From Pestalotiopsis fici W106-1 (lineage: Eukaryota; Ascomycota; Sordariomycetes; Amphisphaeriales; Sporocadaceae): a stretch of DNA of 64,000 nt. The position numbers and the translations under genes are program-made. The stretch is from the NCBI RefSeq assembly GCF_000516985.1, contig NW_006917100.1:919490-983489 (forward strand), read 5' to 3'. Positions 35,501 to 45,476 of this stretch are shown piece after piece. Position 1 is the first letter of the stretch; every line of letters begins with the position of its first letter. The notes under the pieces were generated by a model. The model had not been told where the DNA came from and searched no databases. It worked only from the letters and a program-made list of their open reading frames with translations.

Positions 35501-36499
35501 CCTGATTCGTGAATGCGCCGGCTCAGTGTTTGTAGCTTTCAACGGTTACGATAATGGTGACTTGGTAAGAGTATATACCGACCGCCGCGTATCATGTACA
35601 AAAAAGGGGCGGGCTTGGCTTCCGAGGCTTGGCTCTCAAGATAGAGCCTTGAACCCTAGTCGGGCATCATAGTCAGCAACCTTGGATACTCCAATCCAGC
35701 AAATGATTTTAACCGCTCAATGAAAATTTCAGGAGCGATGCATTCATATTGAATTTGAAACAGAAAACTTGCGGTCAGCGACCAAGTTATTGCCTTTGGC
35801 GTCAATCCTCGGATCATTCGCCATCATCACAACTGACCTGTAAGTGGACGACACACTGCAACTCTAAGGAGACAGTTGCATTGCCACGTCAGTCTCTCCA
35901 GAAGCCAAGCAGGGTAGTGACAAGTCGAACATGGTCCAGCCACTGCTGCTTCTTCTCTGTCTGGGCCAGACATTGGGAATGAAATGATTTACCATCCGGA
36001 ACTCCCCATAGGTGTCACCGACCTCTTGCCGACACAGACCGTGTTGAACACAGGCTCAACGGGCATCGGTTAAGCTACATGTAAAATCTCGCATCAGCCA
36101 TCATTGTCAACATCGCTATAGTAGGTATCGCTGTCACCGGAAAATGGATGGATTTTCGATAGCCCTGAGGTGCAAGCCATCATTCGCCTTCTTGGCACGT
36201 CATGCGGGCTCTGCTCTATTATTACATCCCACATGGCACTATCCTCCTGGATCCAGAAGAAGTGTTCTTACGATTAGGCGATTCGTTATGATCCATGCGT
36301 CATCTTGTGTAATTATGATGACAAAAGTAAGAATCGTGTCTGTTGACTAGTATATAATGTCGCAACTTATGTCAATGTCGCTGGAGTATCGGTAAACCTT
36401 GGATGTAACCACGCATCTGTTTGCTCACGCGGAACTTCGTGAAGACAAGGCCGTAATTGGTCATCGAGAGACTCTGACCGTGGTATATAGCAACGAAAA
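32567..36499. other. long gene-poor region upstream of the Sec7 gene
   Basis: Almost 4 kb with no supportable gene. 32775-32830 is rich in TCGATTCG/CTCGACACG words, probably in the Sec7 gene 5' UTR. Several TATA-like and pyrimidine-rich stretches occur. Open frames on both strands are short, change frame often and lack domains. A large 5' UTR or non-coding RNA is possible but not shown by sequence alone. Confidence 0.4.
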
Positions 36500-36977
36500 T
36501 CAGCTAAGCTTAGGACGCGGCGCCTCTTTGACTTGTCTTCTCTCCTCAAAGATCTCTCCAGCAATCCCTAGAGCGTCTCTTCCCGCTGGAACCCCGCAGT
36601 AAATCATGGCATGTCTACAAGCCTCGAGAACTTTTTCTTCTGAAAGGCCATTGCGGAGCGCGGCATGAATGTGGATGCGCAGTTCCGGGCCTCGATTCAA
36701 TGCAATGAGCATGCCCATGTTGAGCAGTGCTCTATCCTGAAAAGAAAGTCCAGGGCGGGCATAGGATGAGAAGCAGACTTCCGCGATATATTCTGCTCCT
36801 AGTTTGCTCGGCTTATCATCCCTCTTATGCGTTGATCAGTATTACGAAGATAGATAGGTGATTAACCATCAAGGAGGCACTTACGGTTTTTGAACGCAGA
36901 GCATTCAATTGTTCTTCTCCAAAATACTTCTGCATCATCTTCAGTCCTTGCAACTGTTTTTCTGGTAGATCGGCCAT
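36500..36977 (-). CDS. carboxymuconolactone decarboxylase-like (AhpD-fold) protein
   Basis: Two exons on the minus strand, 36977-36885 and 36823-36500, with a 61-nt intron (GTAAGT...ATAAG); 138 residues. An in-frame ATG at 37022 would add 15 residues, but the start MADLPEKQLQGLKMMQKYFG is typical of the family. The core reads GLSFQDRALLNMGMLIAL, ELRIHIHAALRNGLS and EKVLEACRHAMIYCGVPAG, the usual CMD block with the Glu/Cys/His cluster. Members include 4-carboxymuconolactone decarboxylase and AhpD-like peroxidases; without a fused partner either chemistry is possible. It is divergent from the Baeyer-Villiger monooxygenase at 37579, and the shared promoter carries a dense CCGAG motif set, so a role in the same pathway is likely. 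Confidence 0.88.
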
Positions 36978-37578
36978 ATTGCAGAGTAGGATAAGAGAGT
37001 TTCTTGTGACTTGTAGGAACATAAGGATATAATTTGAGGACCATAAAGTCTGCCTTTTATGTAAAACTCGAATTATATGCCTATTGGGTCATGTTCTAGT
37101 CTGTTGACAAACCCGGTACCGAAATGCCGACGGCCGAGCATCGAACATGCAATATAGTCTCCTTGTGATTGCATCGCGCCAATATGGACCAAGCCTCGAA
37201 GGTCATATATAGGGCCTCTCTCTCAATGAGCACAGTACCACCGAGCATGCCGGATAATGAGCATTTCTTGTCTACCACCTACGGCTCGGTGTTTGTGAAA
37301 TTCAAGGGAGGTACAACATTCATCAAAACCGAGCCAACTCGGTTGAGCTGAACAAGATTCCCAGAGCCGAGTGACTTGAGCCGAGCTACCAGAGCCGAAT
37401 CGTATGAGCCGAGCAGGTGTATAGATCACAAATATGCCGATAATCTTATACATCTCTTCAACAGTTTTGAAAACAGTATGGTTCAAGAACAAAGTCAATC
37501 TTTTAGTTCCCATCTTCAACAGCGACAGCACTCGATTCCTCGTTCATATTCTCTTAGTTGCGGCCTACGAAAGCCATC
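36978..37578. promoter_or_regulatory. divergent promoter with clustered CCGAG motifs
   Basis: A 601-bp region between the CMD-like and monooxygenase starts. On the CMD side CCGA words sit at 37119, 37127 and 37134. In the middle are CGGCTCGG (37282-37289) and a perfect inverted repeat AACCGAG-CCAA-CTCGGTT (37327-37344). On the monooxygenase side is a four-unit GAGCCGA array (37364-37412). Altogether six exact CCGAG/CTCGG words occur between 37285 and 37413, far more than chance spacing. Confidence 0.65.
37364..37419 (+). repeat. four GAGCCGA units spaced exactly 14 bp apart
   Basis: GAGCCGA begins at 37364, 37378, 37392 and 37406. The seven bases between units differ each time, so the heptamer rather than a simple tandem duplication is kept. 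The last unit lies ~165 bp before the monooxygenase ATG. It looks like a phased set of binding sites; CCG half-sites are typical of Zn2Cys6 regulators, one of which is encoded at 41279-43266. Confidence 0.75.
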
Positions 37579-39559
37579 ATGTCTTGTGAAAGAATAGCAC
37601 AGCTCTCTGGCCATCTCTCGAGCGCCGAGAAGAAACCAATGCCACCCTACGAAATTCTTGAACAGCCGCTTGGCAATACCAGACACATCAGAATTGTCAA
37701 TATCGGAGCGGGCATGAGTGGCATCAACATGATTCGCACCCTTCGTTTGCACCTCACAGACTTTGAGCACGTAGTGTACGAGAAAAATCCCAGCGTGGGC
37801 GGCACTTGGTTTGAGAACCGATATCCTGGCTGCAAGTGCGATGTACCTTCGCACAACTATCAATTCTCCTGGCGTCCCAATCCCGAGTGGAAAGGATTCT
37901 TCTCGACCTCGACTGAGATTGAGGCCTATCTGTGCCAAATATGCGAGGAGGAGCAAATGCATGACTCGATACGAACGCAACACCAGGTTGAGCGAGCAGT
38001 CTGGGACGACGTCAATGGTCTTTGGCGGTTGAGGGTACATGATCTCCGCAACGATACAGAATTTGATGACTACTGCCATTTTCTCTTGGATTCAAGCGGT
38101 ATATTGAAGTTTGTATCAATCTATCCCCTTTTAGGCATACTGGGCATACTTTGAGAGAGTCGAGAACTAACCACTCATGCTGCAGTCATTGGAAATGGCC
38201 CAATATTCCCGGCCTACATGATTTCCAAGGCCGCTTGATTCATAGTGCGGACTGGCCTTCACAGTTTGATTACACGGATCTGACTGTGGCTCTGATTGGC
38301 AATGGTTCATCCGGTGTTCAAATACTGCCAGAAATACAACGAGGTGAGATATACTGATAGAATTCCACAGAATCTGCAGGACTTATGAGCATAGATGTCA
38401 AACATCCCATCCATTTTGTGAGAGAACCGACATGGATCGTTCCTTCTAGGCTACAGATTCTGGCTCAGGGAGCTGGAGACGGTATCTTGGGTGAAGTGGC
38501 CATGGACGAGAATTCCAATTTCACTGAAGCCCAAATCGAGAGGTTCAAATCCGACCCGGCCTACTATCACAGGTTTGTGAAAGCAGTTGAAGAAGTTGTC
38601 AATGGGAATTTCCCGCTGGTATAACCTGGAAAAACTCCGATCTATTAGTGCCCCTCTAACATTCCCAACAGACCTTGCAAGACACCGAGCTCGCAAATAG
38701 ATTGCACAGCCAAGCGACTGCGTACATGTCCCAGGCCTTGGGCGGAGACGACCGGCTCTGCAAGGCCTTGATACCCGATTTTCCATTAGGGTGCCGACGA
38801 CTGACGCCGGGTGTGGACTATCTCGAATCTCTCACAAAACCAAATGTGAGAGTCGTGACCGATACGATCTCAAAGGTGGTGCCTGAAGGCTTGCTGTTGA
38901 TGACAGGTGAGATCATTCAGGTCGGTGCTATAGTATGTGCAACAGGATTCAATGTTTCATTTTGTCCTCGGTTCCCGATCATCGGCCGCCGAGGCAACCT
39001 TCAAGACGTTTGGACTCGGGATGTACCAAAAGCATACATGTCATTGGCCGTGCCGAATTTCCCAAATTACTTCAGTACGTATTTCAATACGCCCTGCAAA
39101 TAAATCTTTACATGTCTAATCAGACTTGCCAAAGCATTCCTTGGTCCCAATGCACCAATCGGGCACGGCAGTGTCTTTACCATTACGGAGCACATAGCAA
39201 AATACGTAGTCCGCATCATCAAGAAGTGCCAGATTGAGGGAGTCAAGTCTCTGTCGCCTCATCAGTCCGCCGTGGATGAATACTTTGAGCATATTCAAAG
39301 TTTTATGCCGCGAACGGCTTGGTCCTCCAATTGTGTGTCCTGGTTCAAGAATGGGACTCAAGATGGCCCCGTCATTGCTCTGCATCCGGGGAGTCGTATT
39401 CACTTCTTCCACATGCTTGATGCTTTTAGGGGCGAGGACTGGGAGTTTGACTATTACAATAAGAGAAATCGCTTCCAGTATCTTGGAAACGGCTTTTCGA
39501 CAAGGGAAATGGGAGGCGGTAATTCCACATGGTACTTGGATCAGCCGGATGTCTTGTAG
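37579..39559 (+). CDS. type I Baeyer-Villiger monooxygenase
   Basis: Five exons: 37579-38108, 38186-38343, 38380-38618, 38672-39074 and 39135-39559; 584 residues. The FAD Rossmann motif is GAGMSG (residues 43-48), the Baeyer-Villiger fingerprint FQGRLIHSADWP (190-201) matches FxGxxxHxxxWP exactly, and the NADPH motif is GNGSSG (215-220). YEKNPSVGGTWFENRYPG and CDVPSHNYQFSW are the usual substrate-side blocks. The enzyme inserts oxygen next to a ketone to give an ester or lactone. Intron 2 (38344-38379) is only 36 nt, or 27 nt with the other acceptor at 38370; both keep frame and differ by three residues. Intron 4 uses the AG at 39134. Its neighbours are a divergent CMD-like gene and a downstream lactonase-type hydrolase. 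Confidence 0.92.
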
Positions 39560-39729
39560 CTCTGAGGTGCACCACGTTGTATAGGCCAAGAATGCCGTGC
39601 TCGTGTGTTTCCTTGTATCAAATTTTCAACAGAATGGCATTGTATTTTCTGTGGTATTTCGTAGACATCTTTTTCATAACTTGTGGCTTTTCGCCAATTA
39701 CAATGCAGTAGTATTCGCAGATTCGCAAG

Positions 39730-39763
39730 CTCGGCGCAGTTGCTCGGCACTCGGTATCGTCGG
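39730..39763 (+). promoter_or_regulatory. CTCGG motif cluster before the lactonase-like gene
   Basis: CTCGG occurs at 39730, 39743 and 39750, followed by GTCGGT at 39759, about 75-108 bp upstream of the ATG at 39838. The word is the reverse complement of the CCGAG found in the divergent CMD/monooxygenase promoter, which suggests one regulator for the cluster. Confidence 0.5.
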
Positions 39764-39837
39764 TTGACGTGCAACTAGCTCTGAACTACTAATTTAGATA
39801 AAAGTCCCATTCACGGTTTTCCAAAAAGAACAGTGTT

Positions 39838-40779
39838 ATGTTTTCGTTACGATCTTGGATTCAATTTGCAACAGAGCCAAGAGCAATGGGCACCGACACG
39901 CCCATCGAGTTCATCTCTACAGGCCGCGTAAAGATACGCGAGTCCATGAGTGGACAGCCAGCCAGCCGCCTCACGCTCAACCGCCAGTTACGATCTCTTA
40001 TGGGACCTTGGACTTCATGGCTTCCCATTGGCGTATTCCTCATCAAACACAAAGACGGTCCAATCCTGGTGGATACAGGTGCATCGCCAGACTGTCTCAA
40101 AGACGGCTACTTCTCAGCCTTCAGCTTCGTCGTCCACATTGTGAATCAAATTCAGATATCTCTAGAGGATGGCATCGTCTGTCAGCTTGGGAAACTTGGA
40201 ATCGACCCAAAAGATCTTCAAGCCATTGTGCTTACCCATCTACACCATGATCACGCAGGTGGCCTCGAGGAACTGTCACAGCTGGCACCAGAGGTTCCGG
40301 TATACGTCAGTGCCGAGCATTGGCAAGCCTTTGGGAACAACTCCCGATACGCAGCCATGCAAGGCTGTGCTCCTGACCACTGGCCCAAAGACTTCAAGCC
40401 AGAGCTTCTCACATTTGACGGAGCCAGTATTGGATCCTGGACAAGGTCGAACCCCATCACAAGGGATGGAACCGTCGTTGCCGTGCCGACTCCTGGCCAT
40501 GTGCCCGGCCATATCTCTGTCATTTTTACCACTACCGATGCACGAGACAGAGATGGAACAGCAACTACTTACCTGATCACCGGGGACGCAACTTACGGCT
40601 TGGAGTTTTTGGAAGCGAACGAGCCTGATGGTGTCAATAACGACCCCGCCAAGGCTTTGGAGAGTCTGCAGCTTATCAAGGAGTTTGCAAGACAACGGGA
40701 AGTTGTGGCCCTCCCGAGCCATGATGTAAATACCCCTCGGATACTAGAGGGAAAAGTTCTGTACCGTCCAAAAGATTGA
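39838..40779 (+). CDS. metallo-beta-lactamase-fold hydrolase, lactonase candidate
   Basis: One exon of 313 residues from the ATG at 39838 (Met17 is an alternative start). The metal-binding motif HLHHDHAGG begins at His134; a further His is in TPGHVPGH (~220), the bridging Asp in ITGDATYG, and a late His in LPSHDVNTP. LVDTGASPDC is the usual strand-two segment. The arrangement matches the N-acyl-homoserine-lactonase-like branch of the superfamily. It lies 279 bp downstream of the Baeyer-Villiger monooxygenase on the same strand, so hydrolysing the lactone or ester made by that enzyme is a natural, though inferred, job. No signal peptide, so probably cytosolic. Confidence 0.9.
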   Translation: MFSLRSWIQFATEPRAMGTDTPIEFISTGRVKIRESMSGQPASRLTLNRQLRSLMGPWTSWLPIGVFLIKHKDGPILVDTGASPDCLKDGYFSAFSFVVHIVNQIQISLEDGIVCQLGKLGIDPKDLQAIVLTHLHHDHAGGLEELSQLAPEVPVYVSAEHWQAFGNNSRYAAMQGCAPDHWPKDFKPELLTFDGASIGSWTRSNPITRDGTVVAVPTPGHVPGHISVIFTTTDARDRDGTATTYLITGDATYGLEFLEANEPDGVNNDPAKALESLQLIKEFARQREVVALPSHDVNTPRILEGKVLYRPKD

Positions 40780-41278
40780 TTATCTGGAAGTATGTTTGTA
40801 ATATCTTGATCAAACCGCGCATAATCTAGACCGCAGCCGTCTGTCTTTTAGGAACACCAATGTTCAGCAATCGAACTACGATATTCACACCAAGTGGCAA
40901 AATTTAGACTTGGCAACCTCCCATGGAAATAATCAATACTATTCAGGGGCCCCAGCTAACATAGAGTATGGTCAAGGTGCAAAAGCAAGTCAATAAGGAT
41001 TGCGACATTAGACATGAAATGGAACTCTGGATACTGTGTAATTGCTTACACTGATTGCAACTCCTCTAAATCTCTCTGTTTCTCCCCCCAAGAAGCAAAA
41101 AATATCATCATTTGAAAACCTGTCTGGCTGAAGTCTAAGATACTATTCCAGATGCTAGATTATTGTACATGAATGCTTCGTGGCAGATTGTGTCCGTAGC
41201 TGGTGCTCAAATGCCCCTTCATAAAATCTAAGTCCCTCCAATCGTTTTCATTGTCCGTATGAGAGGGGCCAATGCCAT
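40780..41278. other. convergent 3' intergenic region
   Basis: Between the ends of the lactonase-like gene and the regulator gene. Presumed 3' UTRs; nothing else recognised. Confidence 0.5.
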
Positions 41279-43266
41279 TTATCCGAGCCAGAAATTATCC
41301 GTGGTAGATTCCAGACCCAAGATATCCATGATGGTGCAAGCTGGGTCAATATACTCCGCCAGGCCGGAGCCACCAGGCATGCTTTCGTATGCGTCGTGCT
41401 GCCGGGAATCGTCATTTCTTGTGTGCAAGAATTTGATGGCCTTGCAAAATTCCGCGGGGAACGGAAGCAAGAGCCCAGATGCTTGCTCCAAGATGTCCTT
41501 GTGCCACGCATCTGTTTGCTCTTCGTCTTGCGCGCGCGACGATGTGTTGGTCCTTGTATTCGCTCGTTCAAGTTGCAGTCGATTAATCTTCTTGAGAACG
41601 AGATCGGACCCACCAAATTTCTGGCGCAATTCCCCCAAGACTGCGCAAAGAATGTCAAGCGACTCTTGATTATAAGATTCCTCCTCTTGGGAGGCACGGA
41701 CTGAAAATAGAAGAGGCACAGCTGCTGCCATACATAGAAAGCCATGTGTCTGCATCAGATGCTGCGCATCTCTTCTGCAATGTATCTCATCATAGAGGGC
41801 AGCGATGCAATGCGACGAGACAATAGACACTACCGATGGCTGGAATGCACTTGTTTCTTTGCACATGAGCATTTGCGACAGGATGATTGTGACCAAGTAA
41901 AAGATGAACATTTCCGACACAATGCGATCGTAGGCCAGTCGCTGTCCATTCGAGTCGAAAAGACGCAGGTGCCAGGGAAGTGTATCATGCCATGAGCGAA
42001 GCGATGCAATGACATTGGACATGTCCTCTTTCGAAGGTGTTTTCCTTCGCGAAGTCATGTCTACAACAGTGCCGGTGATGGTACCCAGTTGGAAGATACG
42101 CATGGCAATATCGGAGCGTACGTTGCCCTGCTGTGGAAAGTCCTGTAAGCTAGGCATCGCTACGTCGCAGTGCTCGAGCAGGATGGCCGAAGGACGGCCC
42201 CAGCAAGCTACCATGATTTTATCCACATTCTGGTGGTATATATTAGCATGGATTCTGAGACACAACTCACGACAAGATGCCAGAATATGCGACGCAGGAG
42301 GCCCGGACGATCATGATTGGCATGTCTTTGCTGCTTGTGTACACCCATCTGGATCGATAGTCTAATTGCAGAACCAATGCACTGCCAAGGCCCATCCAGA
42401 GTAATGGAATCAGTCGACTCAGCACTCCAGCAAGACATGATGCATAACGCTTGCAATACCGTGAGGTGGTTTGGTTCGTAGTTGAGATATATAAGCGTTT
42501 TAACTTTTCCGTACAGCGAGCGAGCCAGGCGCAAGCTGTCTTGGTCGGTCCGAGTCAGGCAACCTGCTGAAGCAGAATTGATGAATTGGGACCTCTCACA
42601 TCGCTTGGATCAACCACTGGATAGAATGGGAAGACGTGTTCAAAGAATGCGTCGGTCAAGGCATGCATAATAGGCCCACGCGGCAGGATGTCCGATCCCG
42701 TTTGATCTAAGATATTGGTACTACCGAATGGAATAGGGGTGCCAGGGCTGGCGGCTTCGTCGCCCGACGTCGCCGTTGGTGCACTTGACAGGACGGAATT
42801 AGAGGATATAAACCCGCCTGGCCGTCCCGATGCTATGGGTGAACCATGTTGCATGATATCAAGGTTCTCATGTTGACTTTCGGCAACGAAATCTGTAGCT
42901 TCATTGAAACTAGTGAAGTTGGAGCGTGCTAATGGCGAAGAAGCTGTGGTAAAAGTCCCATCGATACCACTGGTCTGTCGCGGTGGTCGCGAACGCTTCT
43001 TGCGAACCCCGGTGCGGCGGCTACAAGATTAGCAAGTCAGCCTCTCTGTCCCTGCCTTGGGGGGAATGAAGTTTCAACCAACATGCATCGTTGATTGAGC
43101 CTGCGACAATTCTTGCAACTGTTGTCCTCGCGGTCTTGCAAGTCACATTTGACCTAGCCAGGGTTAGGACGAGACCATCACGACCAGGAGTCAATATCTT
43201 CACCTTTCGATCATGACATTGAACACACACTATCCGAGCGCGGTCCTTGGGCGGTCCCGCGTCCAT
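41279..43266 (-). CDS. Zn(II)2Cys6 transcription factor, apparently frameshifted
   Basis: Minus strand. Exons 43266-43204, 43153-43083, 43020 to ~42271 and 42229-41279, with introns of 50, 62 and 41 nt. Exons 1-3 assemble a perfect binuclear cluster, Cys14-x2-Cys-x6-Cys-x9-Cys-x2-Cys-x6-Cys44, followed by a basic linker (RRTGVRKKRSR). The fungal transcription-factor middle homology domain starts near FFEHVFPFYPVVDPSD and includes LIYLNYEPNHLTVLQAL and DKIMVACWGRPSAI. At 42561-42570 the frame that reads NSSILLQQ hits a TGA at 42557-42555, while the downstream coding (DQDSLRLARSLYG) continues one frame over. No usable intron joins them. So there is a one-base shift: real damage, an assembly error or an odd intron. 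It is the likely regulator of the CMD/monooxygenase/lactonase cluster. Confidence 0.7.
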
Positions 43267-44378
43267 GTTTAGATTTCATACTGCTGCTCACGAACCACTC
43301 TGGTGGTCTAACATTCAGTCAGCAGTAGTAATACATTGGCGGGTTGATAGATGATGTCTCGAGATGCAATTGAGCTTTGGCAATATTTCTCCACATTATT
43401 TCACCTCAAGCCTCGGCTTGACGGGCCGGTGTTAGACTCCGTAGCGCCAGTCTCGTATGTAGTGCCAGACTGGCAGTTGCCCATGAACGGCTTGAACCAT
43501 ATTTGCTCATTTATAGTTCATGGGAAGGACTTCATCATCTGTTTAAAAACAATATATGCTGTGGTTTTGTTCTGAGATATATGCACATGGAACTAGAAGC
43601 TCGGATTTGGGTATGATCGCTTGACTTTTCCAGCAACCAACTCATCAACGAATTCGGCAAAAGTTATAAACTGGAAATATGGATACAAAGACCACCCGTA
43701 CATTTAGCCCAATATATCACAGTTTTTATGCGTATTATCAGCTCGCACGTATGAAGAATGTGTGTACTGCGCTAACAGCAGAGCTTTGTTGTTCAGATGC
43801 GACGGGTCCAGATTCGCTGCATTTGTGGCCCCTGCCAATCGCCGCATCATCTCCGAAGCCGATACCTACCTATTATACTATATATTGTCAGTCGATAAAC
43901 ATTTTCCTCATACCAGAGGCACAAAGGGACAGTAATAAAATCAAGCTCTACGTTTTCGCCAATCTTCTCTTTGATAATTGCATTCATCTCGACCCAATCT
44001 CTGAGCTGATAAGTGGCAGGCTTGTCGATTTAACTCTGTTCGGACGAAACAAGTAATGTCGTAGGAGTAGGAAGAAAACATTAGTTAATATTACGAGCAA
44101 GAGCTTTGGAAATTCCTGATCATGGCTCTTTTGTGCGCACCTACATACCTACTTTATTTGCTGGATCATGACCATCCTCGATCAAAGCTTGGAAGATTCA
44201 ACCTCCTGTTTCACCTGCTGCGCCAACAATAAATACTTTCTGTTTCGCCATCTCTAAGAGATCTCGACTGGGTGAGTTTGAATCATAAAAGAAAAACTTG
44301 ATGAGATATTGATTTTGGGCCAACTTCTTCACTCCTTTGGGGCCAATGATGGCGTCCCGTTCTGGCGGTCCATTTGTA

Positions 44379-44411
44379 CCGAGTGCCGAGTACCGAGCTG
44401 CACTCGCCGAA
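44379..44411 (+). repeat. CCGAG array with 7-bp period
   Basis: CCGAG begins at 44379, 44386 and 44393, exactly seven bases apart, and CCGAA follows at 44407, fourteen further on. It lies midway between the regulator and the multicopper oxidase. The register (7 or 14) is the same as in the array before the monooxygenase (37364-37412). Confidence 0.65.
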
Positions 44412-45359
44412 TCTGCCGTCCGCCGCCGTCGCCCAAGGGACAGAAGGGGTGGAGATTGAATGAGTGCATCTCATACAAATGCATATAAGTTAAGCTGCAA
44501 GTGCAGTCGACGGATTTCTTAAATCTTCATTCAATTGCACGAATGTTCCTAAAAGGAGTCCAAAATTGGAGCGCCTGTCTGATCACGATCTGGTGGACAA
44601 AATGCCCACTGCCTGATGCCGCGCGGCACGATAAACTCTAGGTTCACTGCATCGAGCTCTTACGCAGGCACTTGACGAATTTGGTATCCCATGCCCTCCC
44701 TCTCTTGCAACATTTTAAACAATTGCCGAAGGGGTCGTATATAAGGTTTGGCGTTGAGCCAGGGCAAGCCACGGGGCACAAATGTAGGGCTGACGACGGA
44801 AAACAAACAATGCGGCATAGCTAGTACTACTAGTCGTATTTCGGAACCGCTATCGCTTATGTGACACGACTGGCAACTTCCCGCTATTGTGTGATGTTGA
44901 TGTGATATGTATTGGGATCATGGCCTGTATCTGCCAAGTCTGCCTGCCAAAAGCCCTACGTGTACACAAAGGTATGTAATATGCGAATACGCACCTGCGT
45001 TGTAGATCACCGAAAGGGATGTGAGTGAGATCACCAAAAAGAACCAAACTTCCCGTGCAGTCCGTAAGCACCACAAGCTGGTAGCCTCCTTCCAACCCCG
45101 GCTTGCCCAACGCCGCTGAGGAAACGCGATTACACAGCCGCTCCTTTTTCTACAGAGTACGTGCTGACATGGCGTTCAGCTTAGCCCGTTTGGCCCCTAG
45201 ACGCGATGATCTCTTCCAGAATCCGGCAATCGCGCACAGGTTGTGTAGCGCAAAGAGCAGCACCGCTAGAGTCGTGGGCCGTCGCTAGTTGGCCTTGAAT
45301 GACAAGCCACCAGGAAAGGAGTACCGTCATGTTTTAAATAGAACTTGTGTGATGGGCGG

Positions 45360-45363
<4 letters not shown>

Positions 45364-45391
<28 letters not shown>
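45364..45391 (+). repeat. A28 homopolymer tract in a promoter
   Basis: An uninterrupted run of 28 A residues 85 bp upstream of the multicopper oxidase ATG. Long dA:dT tracts exclude nucleosomes and often mark fungal promoters; a retroposed tail is the alternative, but no gene-like sequence precedes it. Its length may be imprecise in the assembly. Confidence 0.8.
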
Positions 45392-45396
<5 letters not shown>

Positions 45397-45476
45397 TATA
45401 GCCCAAGTCTGACGTATTCAGCACTACCTCGTCCTTGCTTGTGACATGACTCCAATTGTCTAATCAGTAGCTCAAG

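Larger units (their letters stand above)
43267..45476. other. gene-free divergent spacer between regulator and oxidase
   Basis: 2.2 kb without a supportable gene. It holds a CCTCGGC word at 43411, the CCGAG heptad array at 44379-44411, and an A28 run at 45364-45391 just before the oxidase. Short open frames (for example 43679-44056) have no recognisable domain. Confidence 0.45.

Noticed and set aside
43679..44056. 125-codon ATG open frame between regulator and oxidase
   Set aside because: Composition looks random, no motif, and it overlaps AT-rich spacer; not supportable as a gene.
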